Source: Paraburkholderia phenazinium
GTDB lineage: Bacteria > Pseudomonadota > Gammaproteobacteria > Burkholderiales > Burkholderiaceae
DNA length: 64,000 bases
Direction: 5' to 3'
Assembly (NCBI RefSeq): GCF_900142845.1
Contig: NZ_FSRU01000002.1
Span: forward strand, 1-64,000
Shown here: positions 36,727 through 47,500 of the stretch, piece by piece
Numbering within the stretch: the stretch's first letter is position 1
How the letters are laid out: each line of letters begins with the position of its first letter
The notes under the pieces: model-generated
The model's input: the letters and a program-made list of their open reading frames with translations, nothing else
What the model was told of the DNA's origin: nothing
The model's database searches: none
Program-made: the position numbers and the translations under genes

Positions 36727-38805
36727 ATGTCGAACCGTTCCATTCTTAGCCGCTACGATCTGTCGGCCTTATTCGAGCGTCACGCGGATCTCGCGGTCGG
36801 CGTCGGCATGCTTGCCGTGCTGGCACTGCTGATCGTGCCGGTGCCGCCGTTCGCGCTCGATCTGTTCATCTGCGTGAGCTTTGCCGCCAGTCTGACGATG
36901 CTCACGACCACGCTGTATGTGTCGAAGGCGGCGGAACTCGCGAGCTTTCCGTCGCTGCTGCTGATCACCACGCTGCTGCGCCTCGCACTGGCGATTGCCT
37001 CGACCAAGATGATCCTGCTGCATGCGCATGCCGGCCAGATCATCGGCGCCTTCGGTCAACTGGTGGTGGGCGGCAATGTCGCCGTCGGGCTGGTGGTGTT
37101 CGTCGTGCTGGCCGCCATCCAGTTCATCGTGGTCGCGAAGGGCGCGGACCGCGTGGCCGAAGTGGCCGCGCGCTTCACGCTCGACGGCATTCCCGGTCGC
37201 CAGATGAGCATCGACGCCGACATGCGCAACGGCGTGGTGACGGCCGCGCAGGCGAGCCGGATGCGCGCGGCGCTCGAACGCGAGACGTATTTCTACGGCT
37301 CGCTCGACGGTGCGATGAAGTTCGTCAAGGGCGATGCGATGGCGGGGCTCGTCGTCGCGCTGGTGAATATCGTCGGCGGCCTGGCGGTGGGCATCGCGCA
37401 GCGCGGCATGTCGTTCGGCGATGCACTGCATACCTACACGATTCTCACGGTCGGCGACGGGCTGGTGTCGCAGATTCCCTCGCTGATCGTGTCGGTGGCG
37501 GCGGGCGTGCTGGTGACCCGCGTCGCCGTGGGCGACGGCAAGGACGTGCACCTCGGCGGCGACATCTACCGGCAACTGGCGACGCATCCGAAAGCCATCG
37601 GCATGGCCGGCGTGGCGTGCCTGTCTCTCGCGGCGATTCCGGGCTTTCCGCATATCCAGTTCATGGTGGCCGGCGCGCTGTTGCTGACCCTCGCGCTGAC
37701 CTTGATGCGCAACGCCGCGCTGGCGACGAACTCGCAGCGCGCGCTGATGCCGGAGATGACACGCGACGGCGGCAACTACGTGCCGCGCATTCTCGACGAC
37801 GTCGAACTGGGCACCAGTGCGAGCTTGCGGCTGCGGCTCGGCCTGAAGGCCTTCGACGCGTTGCGGCCCGAGGCGCTGAACCGGCAGCTCGGCCAGTTGC
37901 GCCGCCGTCTGATGATCGAGCTGGGCCTGCCGTTTCCGGGTCTCGCGTTGCTGCGCGATGGGCGGCTCGCTCCGGAGCGCTACATCGTCGACATCGAGGA
38001 CGTGCCCTATGCGAGCGGCACGCTGGTGGCCGGACATACGCTGCTGAGCGGCGAGGAGGATGCGATCGGGTTCGACGGCGTCGAAGGCTACCGGCCGCGC
38101 GCCGCCAAATCGGTCTGGGTGCCGAACGCCACGGCGGCGTCGATCAAGGATCCGGAGATCCTCAAGGCGAGCGTCGACGAGGCGCTGTGCGATCACCTGG
38201 GCGAGGTCTGCGAACGCTCGGCCGCCGATTTTCTCGGCACCCAGGAGACCCGCTTCCTGCTCGATCAACTGGGTATCGAATTTCGCGAGCTGGTGGCACA
38301 GGCAGGGCAGGCCGCGACGACGGTGCAGCTTGCCGGCGTGCTGCGGCAATTGCTGCAGCAGCGGGTGCCGATTCGCAATCTGCGCGCGATTCTCGAAGCC
38401 GTCGTCCGCGTGCCGGCCGGTGAGCGCACGCTCGACCGGATGGTGCGGGAGGCGCGCATCCAGCTTGGCCGGCAGATCGTGCGCGGCTACGCCGACCTCG
38501 AGACATGGACGCTCACGGCGGCGGTGCTGGATCCGGCATGGGAGGCCGGCCTGGAAGCGCAGATCCGCGGCGGCGCCGACGGTGAGCCGCAGTGCGTGTT
38601 GTCCGCGGAAGAACTGGGCCGCGCGCAGGAGATCTTTGCCGCGGAGCTCGCCGGGATCGCGCTGATCGTCACGAACGCCGTGCTGCGTCCGCACCTTGCG
38701 CGCTTGTTGCGCGACTTCGGCCGGCGCGTCGAGGTGCTGGCGATCGAAGAGATTCCGCTGGACGTTTATCGTATTCATGCGATCGCAACCCTGGGTGCGT
38801 TATGA
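36727..38805 (+). CDS. sctV: T3SS major export apparatus protein SctV
   Basis: A 692-aa FlhA/YscV (FHIPEP) family protein. The N-terminal half has about eight transmembrane helices and the FHIPEP region (FTLDGIPGRQMSIDADMRNG). The C-terminal cytoplasmic half forms the nonameric ring that receives substrates (LRLRLGLKAFDALRPEALNR onward). It uses the proton gradient for export. ATG at 36727; an in-frame TTG at 36715 lies inside sctU. Overlaps sctN by ATGA. Confidence 0.96.
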   Translation: MSNRSILSRYDLSALFERHADLAVGVGMLAVLALLIVPVPPFALDLFICVSFAASLTMLTTTLYVSKAAELASFPSLLLITTLLRLALAIASTKMILLHAHAGQIIGAFGQLVVGGNVAVGLVVFVVLAAIQFIVVAKGADRVAEVAARFTLDGIPGRQMSIDADMRNGVVTAAQASRMRAALERETYFYGSLDGAMKFVKGDAMAGLVVALVNIVGGLAVGIAQRGMSFGDALHTYTILTVGDGLVSQIPSLIVSVAAGVLVTRVAVGDGKDVHLGGDIYRQLATHPKAIGMAGVACLSLAAIPGFPHIQFMVAGALLLTLALTLMRNAALATNSQRALMPEMTRDGGNYVPRILDDVELGTSASLRLRLGLKAFDALRPEALNRQLGQLRRRLMIELGLPFPGLALLRDGRLAPERYIVDIEDVPYASGTLVAGHTLLSGEEDAIGFDGVEGYRPRAAKSVWVPNATAASIKDPEILKASVDEALCDHLGEVCERSAADFLGTQETRFLLDQLGIEFRELVAQAGQAATTVQLAGVLRQLLQQRVPIRNLRAILEAVVRVPAGERTLDRMVREARIQLGRQIVRGYADLETWTLTAAVLDPAWEAGLEAQIRGGADGEPQCVLSAEELGRAQEIFAAELAGIALIVTNAVLRPHLARLLRDFGRRVEVLAIEEIPLDVYRIHAIATLGAL

Positions 38806-40142
38806 ACCGGCGCAACCTGCAATTGTCTGGAGACGAGGTGCCCGTGTTGAGTTCAACACCTGCGTTGCGCGGGCGGGTGATCGAAGCGCGCGGCGTGGTG
38901 GCGCGGGTGGTGGGCGTGTCGCTGCGCATCGGCGAGAGGGTGCGGCTCGTGCGCCCGGATACGCTGGAGTCGCAATACGGCGAGGTGGTCGGCTTTGCGC
39001 ACGACGGCACCCTGGTCATGCCGCTCGCCGGCCTCGCGGGTCTGTCCGACATCACCGAGGTGCAAGGCTGCGGTTCGGCGTGGGGCACGTTCGATGCGGC
39101 GGGTCTGCTCGGCAGGGTGGTGGACGGTCTGGGCAACCCGCTCGACGGCGCGCCTGCACCGGTGCCGCTGGCGACCGATGCGGCGGCGCACGCGGCGGCC
39201 GGGGCGACGCTCAATCCGCTCGAGCGGCCGGTCATCGCCACACCGTTTGTCACCGGCGTGCGCGCGATCGACGCGCTGCTCACCTGCGGCGTCGGCCAGC
39301 GCACCGGCATCTTCGCACCGGCGGGCGGCGGCAAGAGCACGATCATGGGCATGATCGCGAACGGTGCTTCAACCGACGCCATCGTGGTGGCACTGATCGG
39401 CGAGCGGGGCCGCGAGGTGGCGGAATTCATTCACGACCATCTCGAGCGCCGGCGCGGCTCGACGATCGTGATTGCCGCGACGTCCGACCGCCCCGCCGCG
39501 GAGCGCATCAAGGCGGCGGAACTCGCGGCCAAGGTCGCGGCGGACTTGCGCGCCACGGGACGCAACGTGCTGCTGCTGTTCGATTCGTTGACGCGCTATG
39601 CGCGCGCCTTGCGCGAACTCGGCCTTGCGGTCGGCGAGCCGCCGTTGCGTGGCGGCTTTCCGCCTAGCGTGTTCGCGCAGTTGCCGCGGTTGATCGAAGC
39701 GGCCGGCGCGACGGAGCAGGGCAGCATCACCGCGTTCTATACCGTGCTCGCCGACGAGACGGACTTGTCCGATCCGGTCGCGGAAGAGGCGCGCTCGCTG
39801 CTGGACGGGCACATCCAGTTATCGTCGAAACTGGGGGCGGCGGGTCACTATCCCGCGATCGACATTCTGCGCAGCCGCAGCCGCCTGATGAACCGCGTCG
39901 CCGATGCCGCGCAGCGCGCCGACGCCAACCGCGTGCGCGACTGGCTGGCACGTTATGAGGAGGTCGAAATGTTGTTGCAGATCGGCGAATACGAACGGGG
40001 TAACGACACCGGGACGGATCTCGCGATTGACCTGCGCCCCGAGATCCAGCGCTTTTTGCGGCAGCCGTACGACCGCAGCAGTCCGTGGGTCGAAACGCGC
40101 GCGCTGCTGCGCGAGTTGTGCGCCGATGCGCCCCCGGTGTGA
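38802..40142 (+). CDS. sctN: T3SS ATPase SctN
   Basis: A 446-aa F1-like ATPase that strips chaperones and unfolds substrates. P-loop APAGGGKST (residues 172-180), Walker B NVLLLFDSLTRYARALREL, and the F1/FliI C-terminal signature HYPAIDILRSRSRLM. It lies downstream of sctV with ATGA overlap; its own stop overlaps the sctO start (TGATG). The long upstream frame is a sctV shadow. Confidence 0.97.
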   Translation: MNRRNLQLSGDEVPVLSSTPALRGRVIEARGVVARVVGVSLRIGERVRLVRPDTLESQYGEVVGFAHDGTLVMPLAGLAGLSDITEVQGCGSAWGTFDAAGLLGRVVDGLGNPLDGAPAPVPLATDAAAHAAAGATLNPLERPVIATPFVTGVRAIDALLTCGVGQRTGIFAPAGGGKSTIMGMIANGASTDAIVVALIGERGREVAEFIHDHLERRRGSTIVIAATSDRPAAERIKAAELAAKVAADLRATGRNVLLLFDSLTRYARALRELGLAVGEPPLRGGFPPSVFAQLPRLIEAAGATEQGSITAFYTVLADETDLSDPVAEEARSLLDGHIQLSSKLGAAGHYPAIDILRSRSRLMNRVADAAQRADANRVRDWLARYEEVEMLLQIGEYERGNDTGTDLAIDLRPEIQRFLRQPYDRSSPWVETRALLRELCADAPPV

Positions 40143-40567
40143 TGCGCAGCGCGGCACAGGAGGCGGATCTGTGGCGGCTGCTCGCGCGGGTGCGCGCCTT
40201 GCGGGTGCGCCGCCGGCTGCGGGCGCTGGCCGACGCGCGCCGCCACGAGCGGCGGGCTGCCGATGAGGTGGCGCAGCGGGTGGCTGCACTGGAACACCAT
40301 GCCGACGCGCGACAGCGCATGCTCGCGTTTTGCCGGCACGATCGGCGGGGCGGCGGCCAGTGGCATGCGACGCTGCGTGCGCACGATGCGTCGACACCGG
40401 TGTTGCAGCGGCACCTCGCCGACGCGCAGCACGCGCACGCGGCGGCACGCGATGAAACGAGCGAAGCGCTGCGTGCCTGGCAGGTTGAGAGGGTGCGCCA
40501 TGACGACGTGCAGCAGCGCTGGCGAACGGCCGTCGCACGCGCCGCATGCGACGGCCCGCAGGACTAG
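40142..40567 (+). CDS. sctO: T3SS stalk protein SctO (YscO/FliJ-like)
   Basis: A 141-aa protein that is almost all charged helix (Arg, Ala, His, Glu), with heptad-like stretches forming a two-helix coiled coil. Placed directly after the ATPase gene, as for SctO/FliJ, which inserts in the SctN ring and contacts SctV. Little sequence identity is expected in this family. It is the last gene of the operon; no sctP follows. Confidence 0.8.
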   Translation: MRSAAQEADLWRLLARVRALRVRRRLRALADARRHERRAADEVAQRVAALEHHADARQRMLAFCRHDRRGGGQWHATLRAHDASTPVLQRHLADAQHAHAAARDETSEALRAWQVERVRHDDVQQRWRTAVARAACDGPQD

Positions 40568-40615
40568 GGCGGCTACGGCACGCACGGGAACAGGGGGCAC
40601 TCGTAGGGCGGTTCG

Positions 40616-40683
40616 ATGCCGCACTCATGCGTCGATCGTGCGTGCGGCATGTATCGGGGGCAATGACAGATGCAGTTGCCCCC
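40616..40683. terminator. Two hairpins between convergent sctO and the NopE-like gene
   Basis: ATGCCGCAC/GTGCGGCAT (40616-40624 with 40642-40650) and GGGGGCAA/TTGCCCCC (40656-40663 with 40676-40683). No long T-run follows, so termination may be modest, but the position between convergent genes fits. Confidence 0.55.
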
Positions 40684-40699
40684 TCATCGTATGGTCTGC

Positions 40700-41632
40700 T
40701 TACGTGTTGGCCTTCTTGATCTCGTCCGGCGTCGCTTCCTTGCCGGTGGCGGGATTGATAAAGCCGCTGCCGTCGCGGGCGGCCACAAGGGTGAAGCCGT
40801 CCGGTGTGGCGGCATCGAGCGCGCGGCCATTGTTGCTCTTCTGCACGCTCAGGCCTGATTTGTCCTGCGCGCTCAAGCCCGTGACCTCATAGGCCTGATT
40901 GCCGCGGGTGATCGTCACCTGATCCGCGTACGAGATCGACTTGTTCTTGGGGTCCGGCTGGGAATTGACGGTGACCTTGGTGTTGTCGGGCAGCGTGAAC
41001 GTCATCGGGCCGTTGAACATCGCAGTCGACGAATTGGAATTGGAACCGCTTTGGTGCTGGGTGAGATGCGGATCGCCATAGATCATGGTCTTGTCGCCGG
41101 TTGTATTGTTGGTCATGACCATCGTCGAATTGGATTTGTCGAAGTCGAGCTTGTAGTCGCCGAGGTTGATGCTGGCCTTATTGTTGCAGACTGCCGTGTT
41201 GCTCCACTGCGTCTGGTTGGTGCTGCCCGAGTTGTTGCAGCCGCAATGGTTGATCGACGGCGTGCGGTCGCAGCCGCGCGATTGATTGGCAAAGCCGCTG
41301 TTGGTGCGGCTGCTGTTGCCGTAGCCGGATGGATTGCAATTGCTGCCCGGGCGCATCGGTTGCGGGTTCGCCGCCTGAGCGCGATTGATAATGGTGCCCT
41401 GCGCGGAGAACGTGGTGGTCCGGCCATTGCCGGCGGTTTGGCTGGAGATTGAGAACGACGTCTTCGAGAAGCCGCCCATCATGTTGGACATCTGGCTCGC
41501 CAGATTACGGGCACCATTGGACCCTGTGGCAAGCGGCAGCGGCGACGATGCGCGGTTGCCGACAGAGCGATGGGTGTCCATGTTGTTTTGGAACGAGAGA
41601 ACCGAGGTGTTGATTTGCATTGCTGCTTGCAT
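40700..41632 (-). CDS. T3SS effector candidate with DUF1521 (NopE-type self-cleaving) domain
   Basis: A 310-aa protein with no signal peptide and a Ser/Asn-rich N-terminal region, then a Cys-containing Asn-rich stretch (Cys at about 99, 121, 130, 132, 149). The DUF1521 domain follows (about 155-310: INLGDYKLDFDKSNSTMVMT, then MIYGDPHL). In Bradyrhizobium NopE1 this domain is a Ca2+-induced autocleavage module (MIIA) cut between Asp and Pro of GDPH; here the motif is G186-D187-P188-H189. NopE proteins are T3SS effectors delivered to plant cells, which suits the location beside the sct operon. One domain copy rather than two. ATG at 41632; a second ATG at 41620 is possible. Confidence 0.82.
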   Translation of the reverse strand: MQAAMQINTSVLSFQNNMDTHRSVGNRASSPLPLATGSNGARNLASQMSNMMGGFSKTSFSISSQTAGNGRTTTFSAQGTIINRAQAANPQPMRPGSNCNPSGYGNSSRTNSGFANQSRGCDRTPSINHCGCNNSGSTNQTQWSNTAVCNNKASINLGDYKLDFDKSNSTMVMTNNTTGDKTMIYGDPHLTQHQSGSNSNSSTAMFNGPMTFTLPDNTKVTVNSQPDPKNKSISYADQVTITRGNQAYEVTGLSAQDKSGLSVQKSNNGRALDAATPDGFTLVAARDGSGFINPATGKEATPDEIKKANT

Positions 41633-41846
41633 GTCGAGAGTCCTGAGGTGAAAGAAGTCGGCGTGTGCTGGATAGCCGGAACCGCGGTGCCGACGGTATG
41701 GAGTGGGCTCCGCGGATGAAATAGTAGAGGCGCGATTGCTGCGGCGCGCCGTACTTATTTATAGCGTTGGGCGTTACCTCGAAAAATAAATTATTTCGTT
41801 TAACTACCTATTTAAGCTGTGCATCGCCGACGCAATCGCATTCGTT

Positions 41847-44840
41847 TCATGTTGTCGCGGGGCCCGGCTGGTTTGTAGCGCCGTGCGTGGGCAGCGGCGG
41901 CAGGTCGGGGTTGGGCGGCGACGGCTGCGCCGGCGGTGTCCGGGTTGGCTGGAGCGTCGTATAGACGGGTGTCGTTCCCGACGGGTTGACCAGTTCCTGT
42001 TCGCCTGTGTAGATATTCTTCGCGAAGATCGGCGTGTCGACGGGTACCTCGGTCAGACGCAGGCCGATGCGGGGCGTGACGGCCCCATCCTGAGGTGTCG
42101 CCGCGGCGATTTCGTCGATTCTGAATACGGTATTGGGTCGGAATATCCATTCGTGTTCTCCGGACGCCAACGTGGTGACACGATAAACAAAAGGCGTCGC
42201 CGACTTCGACTGGATGTCGTAAAGAGCAAACGCTCCGCCGGGTGCAGCGGCGTACTCGCTGTCCGCCAGCGTTGCGTTCGTATATTCGCTTTCGCTGGAC
42301 GCGGACATGAAAGCCGGTGAATTGGTCACGTAGTCGCCCGGTGCAAACTTGCTCGCGTAGTCGGCAGGGACCTCCGCGACGCGAAGCAGGCGGCTATCCT
42401 GGTCCGGCCGCGGCAGATGGGTCAGTGCGGCTTGCAATGCATGCGCGCGTGAGGCGGTGTCGGTTTCGTAGCTGCGATCGCGCAATTGCCGGTTGAGGTC
42501 GAAATTGACGTCCTCGTAGTCGGAGCCCGTCGAGTAGGTTTCGCTGAGATCCAGATAGGTCCAGTTTCGGAGGGCCTCTTGCTGCGAGTCGGGAAGATTG
42601 TCGAACGCGGCTCGGTACCGTCCGTTGAACGCGATGTCATCGAGTAAAGCGTCCGCGTCGGAGTGCCACGCCGGCGGATTGAGCGTTTGCAGCATCTCGG
42701 CGGAGAGGGGAGTGCCGGATGCGTTGGAGACCTGAAAGCGTTCCTCGAACGGTTGCTCTTGTGGAGGGGCGAGAGCCGGTGCGTTGTCCGGGTTCATGCC
42801 GCCCTTGAGTCCCACATCGTTATGGACCTCCCAGCCGCCTTGAGCATCGGTCCTGACCGGATATTGAGGCCGGTACGGATTGTCCGCCTGATACACACGC
42901 CAGGTGTTGTTGTCGCGATCGAAGCGGGCGGGATACGTCTTTCCACCGCTGTCGAGGTAGTACCGCCCTTTGTCGTCCGTGAATATGCCTGGCTGGCCAG
43001 TGGCGGGTTTCAGGGCGCCGGGCGCGGGCTGCACGGCGTAGTCGTCGGGCAAGCGTGCCTTCGTGCCGGTGATGCGCTGCGATGCCTCGGCGGCGGCCGT
43101 GTCCACGCTTAGGCCCTGCGCTGCAGGGCTTGCCGCCGCTTGCGTGGCTTGCGCGCCCACGCTGCCGGGTTGACCGGACGGCGCGGGTGGGAGGGTGGGG
43201 CTTCTGTCGCCTGTCGCGACAGGGTGCTCGGGAGCGTACCCTTCGGGTGGCGCCTTGAGCACGCGGGTCGCACTCTTCGCGGCAAGCCGTTCCGTGAAGG
43301 CCGTTGCACCTTCGCCCGCGACAAGACCCAGCAGGCCGGAAGCCAGGTCGATGCCGAGGCGCGTGTTTGCCGACAGCAACGAGTGGGGATCGAACGCGGC
43401 TGTGAGCGGCGCGAACGGCGTCATGCCCAGCAGGAAGCGGGTGGCGCCTTCGAAAATCTGCTCAGCCAGTTTTTCCCCGCGCGCGCGTGGCGTGATCGAA
43501 GCGTCCTTGTATGAGCTGTCGTGCAGCACGGCGTTATACCGGTCCGCCAGATCGCGGACGTAGTCGGGGCCGGACGACGGCAACTGTTTCAGGATGTCCA
43601 GGTAGCTTTTCGGCGCGTCGACGCCATAGACGTTGAGTTTTCGTCCCGCCTCCACGGTCCATTTGACGAGCTTGTCGTGCAAAGCAGAATCGTCCCGCAT
43701 CCGTTGCGTGAAAGCCAGCAGCCGACGGTCTGCCAGGTCGTCGCGACCCGTGCCCGGATTGGTGCTGTACAACTGGCGACCGATCAGCTCGTAGCGCTTG
43801 CCGGGGGCGTTGGTGAGCGCATCGGCTTCGTGGACGATGCGGTCGACCTCCGCGTTCGCCTCGGCCCATTTGCCGGCTTCCTGCGCGGTATGCTGGTCGA
43901 TCGCCTTGGCGATCTTGTGCTGCAGAGTGTGTTTCAGCTCGGCGGCCAGCGTGAAGTAGCGCTCGCGAACAGCCGGCGTCGCGGCGATGACGAAGCCCTG
44001 GCGCAGCCGGCGCAGTGCGCTGAGTTCCTGCTGGTTCGCCAATCCGGTCAGGTAGCCTGCGCCGACTGGACGGTTGAAGACGCTCAATGCCCGCTCGACC
44101 GGATCGTTGCTGGCGGTGTTGACGCGTTCGAGCAGCGCAGTGCCCAGCAGCGACAGTTGTTGATCTACACGTTGACGGTCCGCGGGGGCCCTGGCGTCGC
44201 GAAACGCGACATCGAGCGTCGCAAGGGCGCCGGCATAGGCCTCGTATTCGGGCTGCGGCAGCGCGGTGAGCAGTGGCTGCATGTGATTGACCTGTTGTTC
44301 GAACTGCTGAACTTCGGGAGGGTAGCCGGTCAGGTTTTGCTGCAGCGCCGTGCCGAGCCGCGCCATGTTTTGCTCATCCTGATGGCTGCTCGTCGACAGG
44401 CTGGTCAAGTTGGGCAGGGTGCTGGTGTCATGCGCGCCGAGCAACTGCTCAAGTTCCGCGCGCGTGGCGCCGGGTAGCAGCGGTCGCCCGTACGGTGAGT
44501 AGGGAGATGCCGCCGCGGCGAGGGGTGCCGATGGCGTCGATGGGGCCGGCATCGGTGAAGACGGGGCGGGGTTGTCCACGGATCGCTGAAGCCGGCTCGG
44601 AGCGAGGTTGAGTGCGGCCCGGGAAAGCGGCGACAGTAGCGGCGGCACCTGATCGTTGCCGTCCGGTTTATCCCCGCCGCGTACGGGTGGTTGTCCCGCG
44701 TTCGTCGAGCTGGATGACGTGTTGTGGATAGCCGGTTGCCGCTGCGGCTGGTCACGAGGCAACACGGTGTTGCTGTCCGCATCGGGCTGCGGGGTACTCG
44801 AAGACGCGCTGCCAGTCGCGTTGATCGGATTCGTGCTCAT
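41847..44840 (-). CDS. Large T3SS effector candidate with C-terminal ADP-ribosyltransferase domain
   Basis: A 997-aa protein starting MSTNPINATGSASSSTPQPD with AGGGA seven bases upstream. The first 140 residues are disordered Ser/Pro/Asn-rich, as in secretion leaders; the middle is helical. The C-terminal quarter shows an R-S-E ADP-ribosyltransferase signature: R820 (SRLLRVAEVP), the STS-like M845-S-A-S848 (SPAFMSASSE), and E895-H-E897 (SGEHEWIFRPNTVFRIDEI). Arg-specific toxins of this class modify host proteins such as actin or G-proteins; the target here is unknown. A Pro-rich tail follows. An upstream extension of the frame to 45305 lacks support. Confidence 0.8.
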   Translation of the reverse strand: MSTNPINATGSASSSTPQPDADSNTVLPRDQPQRQPAIHNTSSSSTNAGQPPVRGGDKPDGNDQVPPLLSPLSRAALNLAPSRLQRSVDNPAPSSPMPAPSTPSAPLAAAASPYSPYGRPLLPGATRAELEQLLGAHDTSTLPNLTSLSTSSHQDEQNMARLGTALQQNLTGYPPEVQQFEQQVNHMQPLLTALPQPEYEAYAGALATLDVAFRDARAPADRQRVDQQLSLLGTALLERVNTASNDPVERALSVFNRPVGAGYLTGLANQQELSALRRLRQGFVIAATPAVRERYFTLAAELKHTLQHKIAKAIDQHTAQEAGKWAEANAEVDRIVHEADALTNAPGKRYELIGRQLYSTNPGTGRDDLADRRLLAFTQRMRDDSALHDKLVKWTVEAGRKLNVYGVDAPKSYLDILKQLPSSGPDYVRDLADRYNAVLHDSSYKDASITPRARGEKLAEQIFEGATRFLLGMTPFAPLTAAFDPHSLLSANTRLGIDLASGLLGLVAGEGATAFTERLAAKSATRVLKAPPEGYAPEHPVATGDRSPTLPPAPSGQPGSVGAQATQAAASPAAQGLSVDTAAAEASQRITGTKARLPDDYAVQPAPGALKPATGQPGIFTDDKGRYYLDSGGKTYPARFDRDNNTWRVYQADNPYRPQYPVRTDAQGGWEVHNDVGLKGGMNPDNAPALAPPQEQPFEERFQVSNASGTPLSAEMLQTLNPPAWHSDADALLDDIAFNGRYRAAFDNLPDSQQEALRNWTYLDLSETYSTGSDYEDVNFDLNRQLRDRSYETDTASRAHALQAALTHLPRPDQDSRLLRVAEVPADYASKFAPGDYVTNSPAFMSASSESEYTNATLADSEYAAAPGGAFALYDIQSKSATPFVYRVTTLASGEHEWIFRPNTVFRIDEIAAATPQDGAVTPRIGLRLTEVPVDTPIFAKNIYTGEQELVNPSGTTPVYTTLQPTRTPPAQPSPPNPDLPPLPTHGATNQPGPATT

Positions 44841-45340
44841 GGGCATTCCCTCTGCATGTGTAGAGGCGGGATCGAGCGTGCGCTCGATCTGGCCGGAGGA
44901 TTGACATGGGTGGTGACGCCCGTGTAGTGGACCATCCGGGTACAAGCGCGGGTGCCGATCCTGTATCACCACGCGTCCGATCCATTGATGCACACGTCGG
45001 CGTTGCTTGCGCGGCGCAGCAAAACGGCTTTGCACGATGGCGCGACGTCGCGAATTCGCTCCGGCCGCGACGTCGCAATCCGAGGCCGTCTCCGGTAAAA
45101 CCCTGGTATCGCTCGCGTATGCGAGCCGATCCAGCGCAAGTAGCGCCGGCGCTTTCCATGACACCGGTGGACCGCATCGGCTAACATGACAATCCGGGGT
45201 GCCTCGGCACCCGAGGTGCCACCTTCGCCGGATGTAAGTGGCGGGTAAGTTGCGGCATCTATCGTGGCAGCAACGCGGCGTCGCCACAGCATGGCGCGCC
45301 GGCACAGGCTTTACGTTTCGTCTTCACCAAGGGGTTGTCG
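44841..45340. other. Intergenic region between the ART effector gene and acs
   Basis: 500 bases with no gene that I can support in either direction; it marks the right edge of the T3SS island. It holds the dyad at 44870-44889 and, nearer acs, GGTGCC-TC-GGCACC-cga-GGTGCC (45198-45220), in which the middle element can pair with either side. AAGG upstream of ATG 45341 is the acs ribosome site. Confidence 0.6.
44870..44889. promoter_or_regulatory. 20-bp perfect palindrome upstream of the ART effector gene
   Basis: GATCGAGCG TG CGCTCGATC: 9-base arms with a 2-base centre, starting 30 bases upstream of the start codon on the minus strand. It is an operator candidate, or a hairpin in the leader. 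Confidence 0.5.
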
Positions 45341-47323
<1,983 letters not shown>

Positions 47324-47399
47324 GGGTCCAACCGGATGGTTGAATCGCCGGGCTAATCGGCAGCGCTTGAGCCGAGTGGCTCGTTGCGGTACTCGTACG

Positions 47400-47426
47400 A
47401 CGGCGCATCATTCGATGCGCCGTTTT
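47400..47426 (+). terminator. Terminator after acs
   Basis: ACGGCGCATC, loop ATTC, GATGCGCCGT, then TTT: a 10-bp perfect stem about 75 bases after the acs stop. Confidence 0.88.
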
Positions 47427-47500
47427 CCTTTTGTGCACCCGTACAAGTGAATCTTGCCGGGGGACGAGTTGGACGGAGGCATGGGCGCGGCCTTGCGCCT

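Noticed and set aside
36600..36900. Frameshift as the reason for the short SctU
   Set aside because: The other two plus-strand frames across the junction do not encode an NPTH-type domain; sctV coding begins at once, so the domain is absent rather than shifted out of frame.
36769..38778. 669-aa open frame on the minus strand opposite sctV
   Set aside because: Antisense shadow of a high-GC gene; Arg/His/Gln-rich composition with no family pattern, while the plus strand encodes a clear SctV.
44841..45305. N-terminal extension of the ART effector frame to 45305
   Set aside because: The extension is Arg/Cys-rich, unlike the rest of the protein, and AGGGA sits at the right distance from ATG 44840.
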